A stretch of 64,000 nt of DNA, from positions 13,848,696 through 13,912,695 of the forward strand of contig CM037871.1 of NCBI GenBank assembly GCA_021292105.1, given 5' to 3'. The position numbers and the translations under genes were made by a program. Of the stretch, positions 46,216 through 58,596 are shown one piece after another (position 1 is the stretch's first letter; the number at the start of each line of letters is the position of its first letter). The notes under the pieces were generated by a model that was not told where the DNA came from, did no database searches, and was given only the letters and a program-made list of their open reading frames with translations. The stretch is from Anadara kagoshimensis. Its lineage: Eukaryota > Mollusca > Bivalvia > Arcoida > Arcidae.

Positions 46216-46565
46216 AGAGATAATTAAGAATTTGTGAATTGGATTTTAAATAAATAATAAATCACAAATTATGAATGGTCAAATTAAACAAATAGATGAT
46301 CTTAAAAGGCACTTACCATTGTAAAGGATTGTGTATAATTTATTGGAATTTCTTCAACAAAATGACAAACACTTAAATTTTCAATAGAAAAATTACAATG
46401 TGTAAATGTTAAAATTTGAAAAATATATAAAAAAATAAATAATATATTATCTTGACTATTTCATTACCCGCAAGCACCTTTGAAATTCATATTTTAATTT
46501 GATTGCAAAGGTATGTATTAATTTCTTAATCAAATTAATACAAATATTCACCTACCACTTTTTAT
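46216..46565. other. Interval without a recognisable gene
   Basis: AT-rich; nothing identified. Confidence 0.5.
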
Positions 46566-46602
46566 ATTTCCCCCTTCTGTCATGTGAGCTTATGGCATAG
46601 CG

Positions 46603-46603
46603 C

Positions 46604-46647
<44 letters not shown>
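46603..46647. repeat. (GT)n microsatellite
   Basis: About 22 GT units. They create a Val-Cys open frame that is not a gene. Confidence 0.95.
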
Positions 46648-46648
<1 letters not shown>

Positions 46649-47039
46649 ACATTGTTTATACTATTTTCGACTTCTCCTCAGAAACTACCAGAAAGATTTC
46701 AATGAAACTTGGTCAGAAGTATATATGGACCAGTGCAATTCAGATTTGTATGTGGGGTTGCCATGGCTACCATAAATAGGTCAAGGTTTCTCTGAAACCT
46801 ACTACAGGAGAAAAAATATGTTAGCTTGTGATATTTGGCGCTATTAGGATCTTAAATCGTTTGTTTATTTTGTGAAATTCAAACAAAAAATAGTTTACAG
46901 GATTTTTGTGTTTAAGTTTAAAAACATCTTAAAAAGTCTTCAAACTTGACTATTTAATCAGATGATGACATGGGGTTTTCAGTCCTTCAAAATGGGTCAG
47001 GGTCAATGACCTAATTTTTTATCTTTCTGATTTTATTTA

Positions 47040-47520
47040 TTATCTGGAAAACTATAAATTTTTGTATAGACATTTATACTCGAATGTTGTTTGTATTGAT
47101 GTAATGATCAATTTGATATATAGAATAAGGTCATGGGTTAAAAGGTCAAGGTCACAGGTGGGAACTTGAAAACTATTAACTTTTTGTATGGGCATGTATA
47201 TTAGAATGTTGCAGGTATTGTTACAACATTCATTTTGATGTATACCGGTACTATACATGGCTGTTTACTATACTACAGTAAAAAGCCATTGGTTCAAAGG
47301 TCACAGATGCATAATACCGAAATTGTAAATTATCTCTTAAAACTATATAAATAAAACTTTTTGTATAGTCATGTACATTAGAATTTTGTTGATATTGACA
47401 CGAAGATCATTTTGATATATAGATGAAAGCAATGGGTTCAAAGCTGGTCAAGGTCACAGATGCAAAACCATACCGAAATGGTTAATTATCTGTAAACTCC
47501 TCAAATCTGTACTACATATA
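47040..47520 (+). repeat. Family E tandem repeat, about three units
   Basis: Units with TTTTTGTATRGRCATGTA, TTAGAATGTTGCAGGTATTG and GGTTCAAAGGTCAAGGTCAC, homologous to 16.99-17.46 kb. Confidence 0.75.
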
Positions 47521-47600
47521 TATTGATTTTTCAGTCTTCCTGTACATCTAGCCATTATTTATCAGGTGAGAGTATCAAGCACAATGGGCCTCTTTTTAAT

Positions 47601-48699
47601 TTTTATACAAAATCAGAATTTTAATAACAATAATTTATAGAATATTGTACATAAATTAAACTTCAGATATATATTAGATAATCAAATTTAATTTCAAAAC
47701 TTAAATTTTGTAACGTTCCCTTTGATTACAAATTTGCGACATCTTAAAAGTTGTATTTAACATTTGAGAAACATGAATCGTTGATAAAACTTAATTGAAG
47801 AAAGAGAAAGATCAGTTAACAGCTATTTAATACTAAAATTTGATAGGCTCTGAAAATTTGTCCTTTAAAACCTTTAAGATGGTTTTTAAAAATATGATTA
47901 AAGCATACTTGTGCATATATATCTGTTGAAAAAAACCATTTTAGGGGAAATTACAACAAGATTAAAATTTTGTTCTAAAAATTAATCTTCATATCTGATT
48001 CCAGATATTCATTGTATATCAAATGTCATCTTCAGTATTTGAAACTATTTTTTATTTTTAGAGGTTCTCGATGTATTAACAAACATATCTATCTTTTTGA
48101 AATTTAAAATTTTCAATTTTGATCTTTATTATTATACTATTTTTCTCTAAATTACTTCAACCAACATTCATTCATTCATTTATATGCCTTCCATTTGTAT
48201 CGACTTCATGTAAAAATATAAAAAAAAGTAGTGTCTACAAACATGTTTAAATCCAATATTCTTTCAATTTTAATATTTTTAGTAAACATTACAATGTCTG
48301 TAGATGGTACATAGGGAAGTACTGGTTATTATCTCTCTCTCTCTCTCTCATGGTCATTTTGATTATTAGTACCAGTAGGTGTAAATTATACATCTATGAC
48401 CATAGGTAATAAACAAATCACGGTTACTGGTAGGCAGTTACTAATCTAATAAATTATCATTGGCATCAACATCTTATGTAACTAACTGATAAAGAAAGCA
48501 AATTCAAGCTACCCAGTAATAGTATATTCTACATGAAAATATAACCTGTATGGTGTTAATCTTATTAATTGCCTAGATTTATTTGAAAGGAATCTTACCA
48601 ATGTAGTCTTCTTCCCAATAGTAGTAAATTATATAAAAGAATATTAAAAACTTTTTACTAATTATTCATCTGTGTGTATTCAAATAAATAAATAGATAA

Positions 48700-48732
<33 letters not shown>

Positions 48733-50140
48733 AAATATGTGTTGTTATAACCTTAATAAATATCTAAAATATGAGAGAGAGGAGGGCAAATAGGTAATGT
48801 TACAGAGCGAAGATATATGAATTATACTTATCATTTTTTAAATAGTCATGATTTAATATTTCTTATTTTATAACTTCGCAATTAAGAAATGTGTATTCAA
48901 ATAAATAAATGAATAAATATAAATAAATAAATAATAAATAGTGGTAGGTCTACAAAAACAGAGGAAAAAAACACCATAGAAAATTATCAAAATAAGGGTA
49001 TATTAATTTGCACGATCATAGCAAAACAAGTAGTTCACTTTGTTTTTCTTTTAAATCATTGTTTTATGGTCATATCCTTCTAAAAATTAGGAAAAAAATA
49101 AAGTTTAATGCAAAAAATTTTGGGCACCTCAGCAATCAGCATTATAGATAGTTCTCATGGGCCTCTTGCAGACAATTTTTTCAGTAGAGTGGTCGCCATT
49201 TTGTTAGGCAATCTATATCATTTATCTATCTATTTTAACCAAATTTGTTTATTTTTGAATTATTGTTTTTGAAAAAGTAATCAGGATATCAATAGTTTAT
49301 AAATTTATAAAATCGCCAATGGTTTTACTTTGATTTGATATATTTTATAAGATATTTGTCCCCGTAACAAAGATGTGACAATTTTATACACCCTATTTTA
49401 GAAAGAATTAGTAAGACTCAATTTCTAATGCCTACCAAAATGGCTGGTAATTTATACCTGGAAAGTGGACAGTGTGACGTCACATAGGAACTCTCTATAC
49501 GATTGAATACTTTGGTCATTCTTTATACAGTATAATGGCAGTTCAGTTTGAAAATGAAAAAAGATAGGCCTCATAAGCTGATTGGTTTAATTAATGCTTG
49601 CATTACTTTTTGCCTGTTTCCCACACAGCAGGTTTGAATCCCACTTGGGAAAATCCTAGTGTGGGAAAGTTTGCTCGTCAAAAATGTCTGTTTCCTCTGC
49701 ATACATGTATTTCTGTTTCTTCCACCATCCTAGAACTAACTGCCTCAACATAACTACAAAGTCTTGACCTCACTACTTATTGTTGCATCTTGCTCAGGGC
49801 AAAGCAAGTGTCAGAGTGTATTTTTTCTTTGATGCACTTCGATTATCGGTTTCTTCCACCATCACAGAACTTGCTGTCTCAACATATACAACAATTATTT
49901 TGTTAGTTACATAGTGAATCCCATGCAGTGTAAACCCTAATTACTTCACTCCCTCCTTCTCTTATAAAACATTTTAAAATTGAAATCTAAAACAATTATA
50001 TCAAGAGGTCTAGTGTTTTTCATTCATTTTTCACTTTCTATGTATATAAAGATAGATTAACAAAATATTATTAAAACTTGCCCCTACATCTTCATGTATA
50101 ATATTTAATTTTCTTTTGAAAATTATCTGTGTAGATCTAC
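47601..50140. other. AT-rich interval with microsatellites, no gene
   Basis: Contains a (TC)n tract at about 48331-48350 and (AAAT)n tracts at about 48683-48730 and 48900-48943. Two related stretches (TTTCTTCCACCAT..AGAACT..CTG.CTCAACATA) lie at about 49716 and 49851. A B-box-like GGTTTGAATCC at about 49632 lacks a partner A box. No coding region can be supported. Confidence 0.55.
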
Positions 50141-50142
50141 TA

Positions 50143-50369
50143 GTCAGGGGGCAGATCCCAAAAATGTGACACCCCCTAAACTTTTTTGTTAAAAGCAAGA
50201 AACATGGTCGATCTTATTGCCCTATATGTACTTAGTTAGGCTAGGTATGTTTCCACCTTGACTTTTTCCGTTTAATGAAAATATAGCTGCCAATCCAAGA
50301 TGGCCGCCAAAAAAGCTAATTTAAGTATAAAAATTCAATATCAAATTAACCACTAAACCATTTTAGTTG

Positions 50370-50371
<2 letters not shown>
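50143..50371 (+). repeat. Left inverted arm of element G, outer part
   Basis: Matches inverted 57195-57428, including AAACTTTTTTGTTAAAAGCA and CAATATCAAATTAACCACT. It is cut by the LINE at 50372 and continues at 53655. Confidence 0.8.
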
Positions 50372-50402
<31 letters not shown>

Positions 50403-50934
50403 GTATTAATAGTTTTTATTCCATCTTCCATATATTAAACATAATCATTTCATTAATATATAAATACACACTTTAACAGCGAAAAATATACAAATTATAA
50501 ATTCATCTATTTCTATCTAATAGTAAATTGATAATATTCCATGATTGTCTTATGTTGTTTGCTATTTTGGGACTTAACATATATAGAGAGAACAGTTCTA
50601 ATTTTCTATAATCTTTGATTGATTGTAAAGCAATTTTATAGTTTGGCCTGGTCTTTCTCAATTTACATAAGTATATGTGATTTTTGATGATCAGAAAACA
50701 GAGATTATATGTTTGTTTGAATGATTTGTCAAACCAAGAATAAAATGTCTTATGTTTTTGTCAATAAATAAACCACAACTATTGTAAAGGTCATCTAAAA
50801 GACCAAACCAAACCGATCGACTGTAACTACATTCATAAAATAAGTGAATCAATGTTTCTTTTGTTTCAAAACAAAAAGTACACAGTTCTGTTTCTGAAAG
50901 TTTACACTTAAATAATCGATCATATGAAAAAAAA

Positions 50935-51573
50935 TTATATTATGATTGATCTTGAACTGCAAAGACTGCAAATTTGAATCGCTGGTAATAATAAAAGGCG
51001 ATTTATATATCTGTTTCCAGTTTTTTTCGTGGATGTTAGTGTTAAGTTGTGTATGAAAAAAATCTTGTGTTTTAAAAGGGTCCTTTTTACAGATTTTAAG
51101 AACATGTTGTAAAATATTTTTGAAACTTTGTCTTTCCGTTTTAAATATTGTATATTAACATTTTTAATTTCTTTATTAAACAAATTATTTTTTAAGATAT
51201 TTTTCCAGTGTTTTGGTATAGCATTTACTAGACCCGCGTAACTCACATGATTTATTGAACAGCCATATTTTTCGCTGCACTCTCCGCAGTTCAAGAAAAA
51301 TCCTTGTTCGTCAATAATATCATTAATAAAATAAATGTCACAATCGACCATGTTCTTGAAAAATACCATTTTTTTTATTCTAATCTCGGGATTGTACCAT
51401 AGAGGTTGGGAAATAATGTCATTCGGGGATGCAGTGAGGGATTGGTTTAATTTTGCCCAATTTTGAAAAACATCTATCCAAAAAGAATTGAATCCTGCAC
51501 AACATTTTGATATGCCAATTTCCTGTAGGAAAAGTATTTTATCTCCTCCAATTTTTTCAAGCGTATCTAACAA
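50935..51573 (-). pseudogene. LINE ORF2 C-terminal region
   Basis: A 212-codon stretch homologous in layout to the C-terminal region of the LINE at 35.3 kb (ISQPLWYNPEIRIKKMVFF beside LYQPLWYNSDI there). It ends CSLCSSRSIII where the Cys cluster begins, and is then lost. It is one frame away from the RT stretch to its right, so a small indel lies near 51.59 kb. Confidence 0.8.
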
Positions 51574-51608
51574 AAGACATTTCCAGGATGAGTTATTCAG
51601 AGGGTCAA

Positions 51609-53108
51609 TTAGTTTTTAATCCATGTCATTTTAAGTGCTCGACAAAAAGATTGTATATGAGGCACCCGAAGTCCGCCATGTTCCAGGTCGTTATACATAA
51701 TATTTCGTTTAAGTTTATCTACTTTGCCATTCCAGATGAAGTTAAAAATGTGTGATTGTATTTCATCTGTTATTCTTTTAGGGGGATCTGGAAGTGCCAT
51801 GAAAGTTTGAATCAATATTGGTAATGCGATTGTTTTCACCACTGTGACTTTTCCCATTAAGGACAAATTTCTATAAGACCAGTTTTTGAGAACGTTTTTA
51901 AAAGAGGTAACCTTTTCAGTGTAATTCTCGAAATATATCGAGTCTGCTTGTAAATTATATTTTAGCCCTAGAAGTTTAAAAGATCCACTGTGATTCCATT
52001 TTAAACACTTTTTAGTTTGCAATTCTTCAATGCATCCCCTCCTGGCCCCAACCCACACAACCTCGGTTTTTTCAAAGTTTGCTCTCAAACCAGAACAGTC
52101 GCCAAAATCTTCAATTATTTTAATAGCAGAGTTAAGAGATTCAGAGTCATCGTCCAGCATAAGGCTGGTATCATCTGCATACTGTCCTATAATATATTCA
52201 GAATCATTTATTGTGATGCCTTTTATTTTAGGGTCTTGTTTAATTGTTGCACTTAATAACTCAGCGGATATGATGAAAAGATAAGGGGAAAGTGGATCAC
52301 CTTGTCTGACACCCCGTTGAATCTGGAAGAAACTAGAACAGTGACCGTTGTATTGAGTACAGCTTGTTATATCTGAATAAAAAGCAAGAAACTACTTGAT
52401 GATTGAGTTCCCAAAACCAAAGAATTTAAGTGAATTTTCAATAAAAGACCATTCAATGGAATCAAAGGCTTTTTCAAAATCAAGAAGAAGCAAAATACCT
52501 GGAATATTTTCTGTTTCTGTTTTTTCTAAAATGTCATATACCGACCTACTTGTCTCCCCAATAAACCTCCCTTTTATAAAGCCTGTTTGTGATTCACTTA
52601 TTATTGTATTAAGAACTGGTTTAATTCGGCTAGCAATTGCTGCTGATGCAATTTTATAATCTACATTCAGTAAGGAAATCGGCCTCCAATTTTGTAAGTA
52701 AAATTTTGACTTTCCCTCCTTAGGAATACATGTGATCACCCCCTGCCTTTGTGTAATAGAGAATTTACCATTATTATACCCATAATTTAATGATTTGACA
52801 ACAAATTCTCTAATATCATTCCAAAAAAATTTGTAAAATTCGATTGTAAATCCATCCATTCCTGGCGATTTTCCGTTTTTCATAAAATTCAAAGCCTTTG
52901 TACATTCGAGATCTGATAGTTCCCCTTCAAGTGCCACTGACTGTGTTTCATCAAGTTGATTTAAAAAGGCATTATTTTTATCAAAGAATGTGTGATTTTT
53001 ATCATTGCTCTGAAGGTTTTGGGATGTATATAAGGTTCTGTAAAAATCTCTTCGGGCATTTATTATATCAGACTGGCTATCCAATTCTGTACCATTATCA
53101 AGAATCAA
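51609..53108 (-). pseudogene. LINE ORF2 reverse transcriptase
   Basis: RT of an L1-like LINE. From 53108 the frame shows GKSPGMDGFTIEFYK, NWRPISLLNVDYKI, SQTGFIKGRFIGE and LLLDFEKAFDSIEW (first catalytic Asp). An in-frame TAG at 52389-52391 interrupts it, after which the same frame continues with FFQIQRGVRQGDPLSPYLF and the catalytic YADD at 52170-52181. Then come LRANFEKTEVVWVGARRG and LMGKVTVVKTIALPILIQTF, to a stop at 51609. It would synthesise cDNA at a nicked target. The enzyme core is complete in motif content but has this stop and further lesions downstream. Confidence 0.92.
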
Positions 53109-53539
53109 TTTTGGTATTGTTTTTTCCAGATATTGTCTTTTTTTCTAAATTGCAAAAATATTTACTGCTTTTATCCTCCTCTATTAACCATTTTGCTTTC
53201 GATCTCATTATTAATCCTCTTATTTTATCTTCCCTTAAAGTTTTTAATTCATGTTCTACATTTTCTATTTCGTCTCGAGATGATATGGCTTCATTTTCGT
53301 AAAGATTTTTAAGCTTGTTTTCTAATTTAAATTCCTTTTCAATATTAATTTTCTTTTTATATGATGAATATGAAATTTTTTTTTTCCTCGTAAATTTAAT
53401 TTAATCATTTCCCATAGTAGTTGGTCGTTTATTGAATATTCTGTTAGATTATTAACCGGGTTAATCAAATACTGGTTACATGTTTCTTTAATTGATTTTT
53501 TTGCAATATTTATATATTCTTGGTCATACAGTTAACCAT

Positions 53540-53654
53540 TATTAAATTTCCAAATACCCCTCCCTTTTTCATGTGCTGAAAATTTAAGTTCTATTGTAAC
53601 AGGTGAATGGTCGGACTTATAACAAGTGTCTATATCAGCATTTACCAAAAAAGC
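53540..53654 (-). pseudogene. LINE endonuclease C-terminus
   Basis: The minus strand reads VNADIDTCYKSDHSPVTIEL, with the conserved SDHSPV of APE-type endonucleases (catalytic Asp-His pair), then KFSAHEKGRGIWKFNN and a stop. This is the truncated 5' end of the LINE copy. The linker to RT (53.1-53.5 kb) is broken into short frames. Confidence 0.8.
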
Positions 53655-54145
53655 TTGAAATTTGGTATTTTATCAATTAAATATTTATACTAATTTTCCA
53701 TGAATAAATATTGGTTTTAAAATCCAATATGGCCGCCATTCTTAAGATGGCCCACTTATAATCATCGCGCTGCATTTTAAATAAAATACAACAAAGAATG
53801 TCATTATTTTATGACATAAAACCAATGTATTGTATTTAATATATATGTACTTAGTTAAGCTAGGTTTGTTTCCACCTTGACTTCTTTCTGTTTAATGAAA
53901 ATATGGCTGCCATATTCAAGATGGCTACCCAAAAAGATAATTTAAGTATAAAAATTCAAAAACAAAACCACTTAACTTTTATAGTTGAAATTTAGAATTT
54001 GATCAATTAAATAATTATACTAATTTTCTATGAATAAATATTGGTTGTAAAATTCAATATGGCCGACTTATAATCATCGCGCTGCATTTTAAATTAAATA
54101 CAACAAAGGAGATCATTATTTTATGACATAAAACTAATGTAGGTA
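53655..54145 (+). repeat. Left inverted arm of element G, inner part
   Basis: Resumes with TTGAAATTTGGTATTTTATC and contains a further ~325 bp subunit (TGTACTTAGTTAAGC near 53845, AATATGGCTGCCATATTCAAG). It pairs with ~56745-57195. Confidence 0.75.
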
Positions 54146-56744
54146 TGTTACATATTATGTGAAAATATTATCAAGTACTGCTGTTTAAACTTATTTTATG
54201 TAAATAAAAAAAATTAAAAAAAAAACGAAGACGAAACATTTTTCAAGTTTTCATTAAATATCATTTGAATTAATTTAATAGCTATGACTTTTAATGTGTG
54301 CAATAAAAAAAGTCTTCTCGCTTATTCAAACATTCAAAGAGGTCCAGCAGCAATATGATTAACATCCACAAGCACCTTGCAGTAATATATTCTATACGTA
54401 TATTCCTTATATTTATTATATAAGTATGATCAGAATATAACATATTTCCCCGGTTCAAAAACAGCTATAAATATAGGATTGAATAACATTCTTTTTTTTA
54501 CCAAAACATTAATTTTAAAACAAAAACCAAGACTATAACAAAAACATCTGCATGGCTACAAAGGATAAGCGTCTGACCATTATCTGTTTCTTTGGCTTCT
54601 TTGGCACAAAGAACAATTCTTATGTCTGCCTCTTTATGATTTGCTCAAAGACCTGATTTAGTAGTAGTATTCGCATCCAAAAAATTATAACCGAACCATT
54701 AACTGCTTGCCATATACCATTTTTGTTTATCTCATTTGATATAAAACTAAAAGAATCAGATGCATTCTTTATTCTCGTCCATATGTATATTGAATTATTC
54801 CATTTTTCAACTCTCCATTTCTATTCTGCAGTATGTGTACTATTCTTTAAATCGAATTATTCTCACCAGTTCTTACTGGTTTTAATGCTCTATGATTGTG
54901 ATTTGTAGATGGATTGTTGTGTTTTTGATTTATTTTTTTTTCTTGTCAGACCTTATAGAATGCTCAAAAAATCAAACAAAAAATCTACTCTATCACTATT
55001 CCTTAAATGACATTTTGTTACAAAGTTGTCAAAGGTTTGTGCATTGGCGTTTTCCGAATGCTGTTAACCAAAGTCATACACTCTATTATGGTACAAATCT
55101 GTATTCCTTTTTCTGGATATTTCTGGATGACATCATCAACCTGTGGCTACATCAGATGTTTGTCGATTGGTCGTAAACTACCTGATGATGTTACGTAGAC
55201 TACACTGACGTCTTTTTGTCCAGTATATCACCATCACCGTTACCTCTTCCTGCTTTCACTGGCACAATGATATTATTTAGCAATTGTTGTTTTGATTTTT
55301 GAAACTCCATAACGTTACCGAAAAATATAAAAACCTGTACGATAATATATGGTACGGCATTGGTTAACAGCATTGGAAAACCACAATTTGCACTTTGAAG
55401 ATTGTCTCGCAGCAACCACAAAGTATCGTTTTAGAAAATAGCGTTAGAGTAGTTTGTTTGCTTTTATAAAGGCTTGACCAGACGAAAATAATAAATTCAA
55501 AACAAACATTTCAATCCATGTCAAAATCACAATTATGAAGCAAAGTAAAATCTTGAAATTTTCAAATGAGGTTTAACACAGGAACATCTAACAGGGAAGT
55601 GAGAACAAGTGACATGGAAGGGTAATTGAGCAGCCCACACTTTTTAGAAAGAAAGAAACATGGAACTTTGGGACGCCACATATACATGGTATTTTCGGAT
55701 AGAGTCACATACTATATTGTGATGACAGCCATAAAACTTTATGAGAGCCTTTATAAGCCTAGGCTTGCGCTATCCCTGCATCAACAATTCATTTGTTAGC
55801 AGTTTGCACCGTTGTATAAACATATTTAAAGAATTCAGAAGAGACATGGAATTCCATGTTGCCTAAGAATTTGAACAATTTTATAAATATGGGAGAGAAT
55901 AAGGTTTAACTGACTAGTTTTATATCAAATGATTTGAGCAAGGTAGTACTTGGCAAGGAGCCAGTGGTTATCGGAGGGTTGCGGATCTAAATACTATATT
56001 CTCGAGTTCAGGACGAGATACATCAGGTCCTTGTGCAAACTATAAATACGCAGACTCAAGACTAGTTGCTTATTCAGAGTGAGATGGATAGAATAACGGA
56101 TAATGATCAGATGTTTGTATTCTCCTGTGTCACAACTAAACAGTAAGGTTTAAGTGAGTACTAGAACAAATAAGAAACAAGGAATCAATAAGAAATATCA
56201 GATCAAAAAACATTTATATCTGTTGGTATTTGATCAACAGACAGTGATTGAGCTTCCAGCATTGGGAGTGTTCAAACAAATTACAGAGCTTGAAAACTCT
56301 AAACTGAAAGCTTATGAATATACGATAAATTCGACAATGTTGTTATCAATTGTAGATTCCTTTGTTTGTAATCTATTTCAAACTACCAACCCTCAACAAA
56401 AACCTTCATGAGCTTCACTGTCAAATGTTCAAGATTTGTTCCGGTCATGCACATTAAACACATTAATTATCAGGAAATGGTTTGGAATCTGTGTTTATTT
56501 CCTAGTATAAACTACCATTAACTCTTGTGAGCAGTTGGGAAATTGACCTACAATATTTATGAATGTGGAATTGTTGAATCTTTGAGATGTGTGTGCAGTT
56601 TAATCATTATGAAAAACACATTTTACTGCACAGTTGTTTGTGGGTGTGAATCATGCTGGTGTTAAAGCTTTTGAAGGAGTCAGTTAACTAGTATATATAT
56701 ATTAATAAATTTAATATGTTGGTTTATTGTATTAAAACAATGCA
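54146..56744. other. Middle of element G, unknown content
   Basis: Several frames of 60-95 codons, none recognised. A ~80 bp segment at 55038-55120 recurs inverted at 55313-55395. On opposite strands the two encode related peptides (FRMLLTKVIHSIMVQI and FPMLLTNAVPYIIVQV). An 85-codon + frame at 56154-56411 has no motif. No DDE transposase signature is visible. Confidence 0.4.
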
Positions 56745-57428
56745 GCGCGGTGACTATTAATCGGCCATTTTAAGAAATGGCGGCCATATTTAATTTTACA
56801 ACGACAGTTTATTCACGAGAAATTAATATAAATACATGTATTTAATTGATCAAATATCAAATATAGACTCAAAAGGTTAAGCGGTTGATTTGTTATTGAT
56901 TTAATTTTAAATTTATCTTTTTTGGTGGCTATCTTGGATTTGGCAGCCATATTTTCATTAAACAGAAAAATTCAAGATGGAAACATACTTAGCCTAACTA
57001 AGTACATATATTAAATGCAATAAATTGGTTTTATGTCATAAAATAATGACATCCATTGTTGTATTTGATTTAAAATGCAGCACAATGATTATACGACGGC
57101 CATCTTAAAAATGGCGACCATATTGAAATATACAACCAATAATTAATTATGGAAAATAAGTATAAATATTTAATTGATAAAATACTAAATTTCAACTAAA
57201 ATGGTTAAGTGGTTAATTTGATATTGAATTTTTATACTTAAATTAGCTTTTTGGCGGCCATCTTGAATTGGCAGCCATATTTTTATTAAACGGAAAAAGT
57301 AAAGATGGAAACATACCTAGCCTAACTAAGTACATATAGGACAATAAGATCCACCATGTTTCCTGCTTTTAACAAAAAAGTTTAGGGGGGTCAATAAAGA
57401 GGCTACTTTTTGAGATCTGCCCCCTGAC
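56745..57428 (-). repeat. Right inverted arm of element G
   Basis: Uninterrupted arm. Read inward it repeats the left arm in order, with the subunit marker CCTAACTAAGTACATAT at about 56995 and 57322. ATGGCGGCC-type words recur. Confidence 0.8.
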
Positions 57429-57430
57429 TA

Positions 57431-58251
57431 TACCGATTAATCAAAAAAATTAATGTTTCAATAAAAAAGCTAAATTATAATGGTCATTTAATTTTTTTTA
57501 ATTTATAGTTTTAATCTCAAGGATCATAAATTTGAAGTTTATATTTTTAAAATTTATTGAATTACCTAACCACCAGAAGTGCCCCTCTATACCACAATAA
57601 GATTCTACAAATGCAAATGAATATCTATATTGATGATTGATGTTTATCATTGATGTTGGCAGGTCAGTTAAGTAAGTGTATTACAGCTGAGGTTTGACAT
57701 TCCTGCCTTCCTTTGATGTCTTGAGTCAGTTTACCCATAAATTATTCCTCAAGAAAGAAAGATTGACCAAACTTTATAAAAATAACGATTCATAAAAAAT
57801 GAAATATTTAAAAATAGAGTAAAATCACATATACATGTACTTATACTTTTTGAGCTAGTCACATGATCACATTTTCTAAGGATACTTATAAGTATAAATC
57901 AGTACTCAATAATTAGATCATCTTCTCTGTGGATATAAGGAATACAGAATCTGGAAATCCAAGGGTTTTGAGTCCCATCCCTATCAGGACAAATCAAGTG
58001 AATAAATATAATGTAAGTTGAATTGGTAATGTGTTGTTATTTATTTGTGTCAATTGTGATTTCAGGATTATTAAGAACTTAACAATTAAAATGAACATGA
58101 ATCTGAAAAATAATATCTGAATAAAAAAATTATTTGATAGAATTTTTAACATCATATCAATAGAATTTTTATTAACAAATAATAAATAAAACTGAAATTT
58201 GTTAACAAGTATATTTAATTGCAAACTAATCACATTTAACATCAAGATGGC
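57431..58251. other. AT-rich interval without a recognisable gene
   Basis: Nothing beyond simple AT-rich sequence and a T-arm-like GGGTTTTGAGTCCC at about 57962-57975 without a partner A box. Confidence 0.5.
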
Positions 58252-58521
58252 TTAAAGGGATACTGAAGTCTGGCGGATTATGACCAAAACCGATAGTTAT
58301 AAGTACAATATCAATAATAAAATTTAAAAAAATAAAAAAAGTATTTCATTAAGATATATATATTTCGCTATTTGAAAATTGCCGAAAATCATCGCTGCAG
58401 GTCTTTTGTGTTCGAGGTGAGAAGAACACCCTGTGACGTCATGTGTGAACAAACCTCGCCATGCTATCAATAGTGTGTTTACAGTGTACAGTGTGAAAGT
58501 TGTTAAATTTATTGTTTAATT

Positions 58522-58596
58522 ATGGTTTTGTGTGCGATCGTTGGTTGTAAAAAAAAATTAAAAAATTATAATAACTTAGAACTTGTCACTATTTAG
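58522..58596 (+). pseudogene. Possible THAP-domain start (short frame)
   Basis: An ATG frame of 24 codons reads MVLCAIVGCKKK, then Lys/Asn-rich residues and a stop. THAP zinc-finger proteins begin with a C-x(2-4)-C pair within the first dozen residues (M-x-x-C-x4-C here), and Kolobok and P-type transposases can carry THAP domains. Nothing of the downstream C2CH signature is visible. It may be a first exon remnant or chance. Confidence 0.35.

Larger units (their letters stand above)
46570..47600 (+). mobile_element. Short Helitron-like element with (GT)n head and family E core
   Basis: Head GTCATGTGAGCTTATGGCAT, then (GT)n, then a decayed body (CTCCTCAGAAACTACCAG, AATGAAACTTGGTCAGAAG), about three family E units (47040-47520), and a tail CAGGTGAGAGTATCAAGCAC with AATGGGCCTCTTTTT. 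The tail parallels the CAGGTGAGC..GGCCCTCTTGTT tail at 44.42 kb. Taken together this is another member of the bivalve HINE/pearl-like class, with family E as its core repeat. Boundaries are approximate. Confidence 0.6.
50372..53654 (-). mobile_element. 5'-truncated L1-like LINE inside element G
   Basis: The 3' end carries an ~30 nt poly(A) (T run at 50372-50401 on +). The 5' end is truncated inside the endonuclease near 53654. TTGAA occurs at both borders (50367-50371 and 53655-53659), and the host arm sequence rejoins in register with the intact right arm. Three main open stretches cover endonuclease end, RT and C-terminal region. A handful of stops and frameshifts make it inactive. Confidence 0.88.
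50143..57428. mobile_element. Element G: 7.3 kb with inverted arms of ~700 bp
   Basis: Ends are GTCAGGGGGCAGATC (50143) and its inverted copy ending 57428, flanked by TA on both sides (50141-50142, 57429-57430). After the LINE insert is removed, the left arm (50143-50371 plus 53655-~54145) matches the right arm (~56745-57428) for about 700 bp in inverted orientation. Each arm contains two ~325 bp subunits marked by ATGTACTTAGTTAGGCTAGG and AAGATGGCCGCCA. The 2.6 kb middle has no recognised transposase. Long tandem-repeat-bearing inverted arms recall foldback-type elements; TA flanks would also suit Tc1/mariner relatives. Superfamily unassigned. Confidence 0.75.

Noticed and set aside
46584-46775. 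Frame with a run of Val-Cys.
   Set aside because: Translation of the (GT)n tract within a repeat head.
49600-49930. Possible third SINE, from GGTTTGAATCCCACTTGGG.
   Set aside because: Only a B-box-like word is present; no A box at the right distance and no tail.
51507-53302. Plus-strand frames of 80-134 codons across 51.5-53.3 kb.
   Set aside because: Shadows of the minus-strand LINE ORF2.
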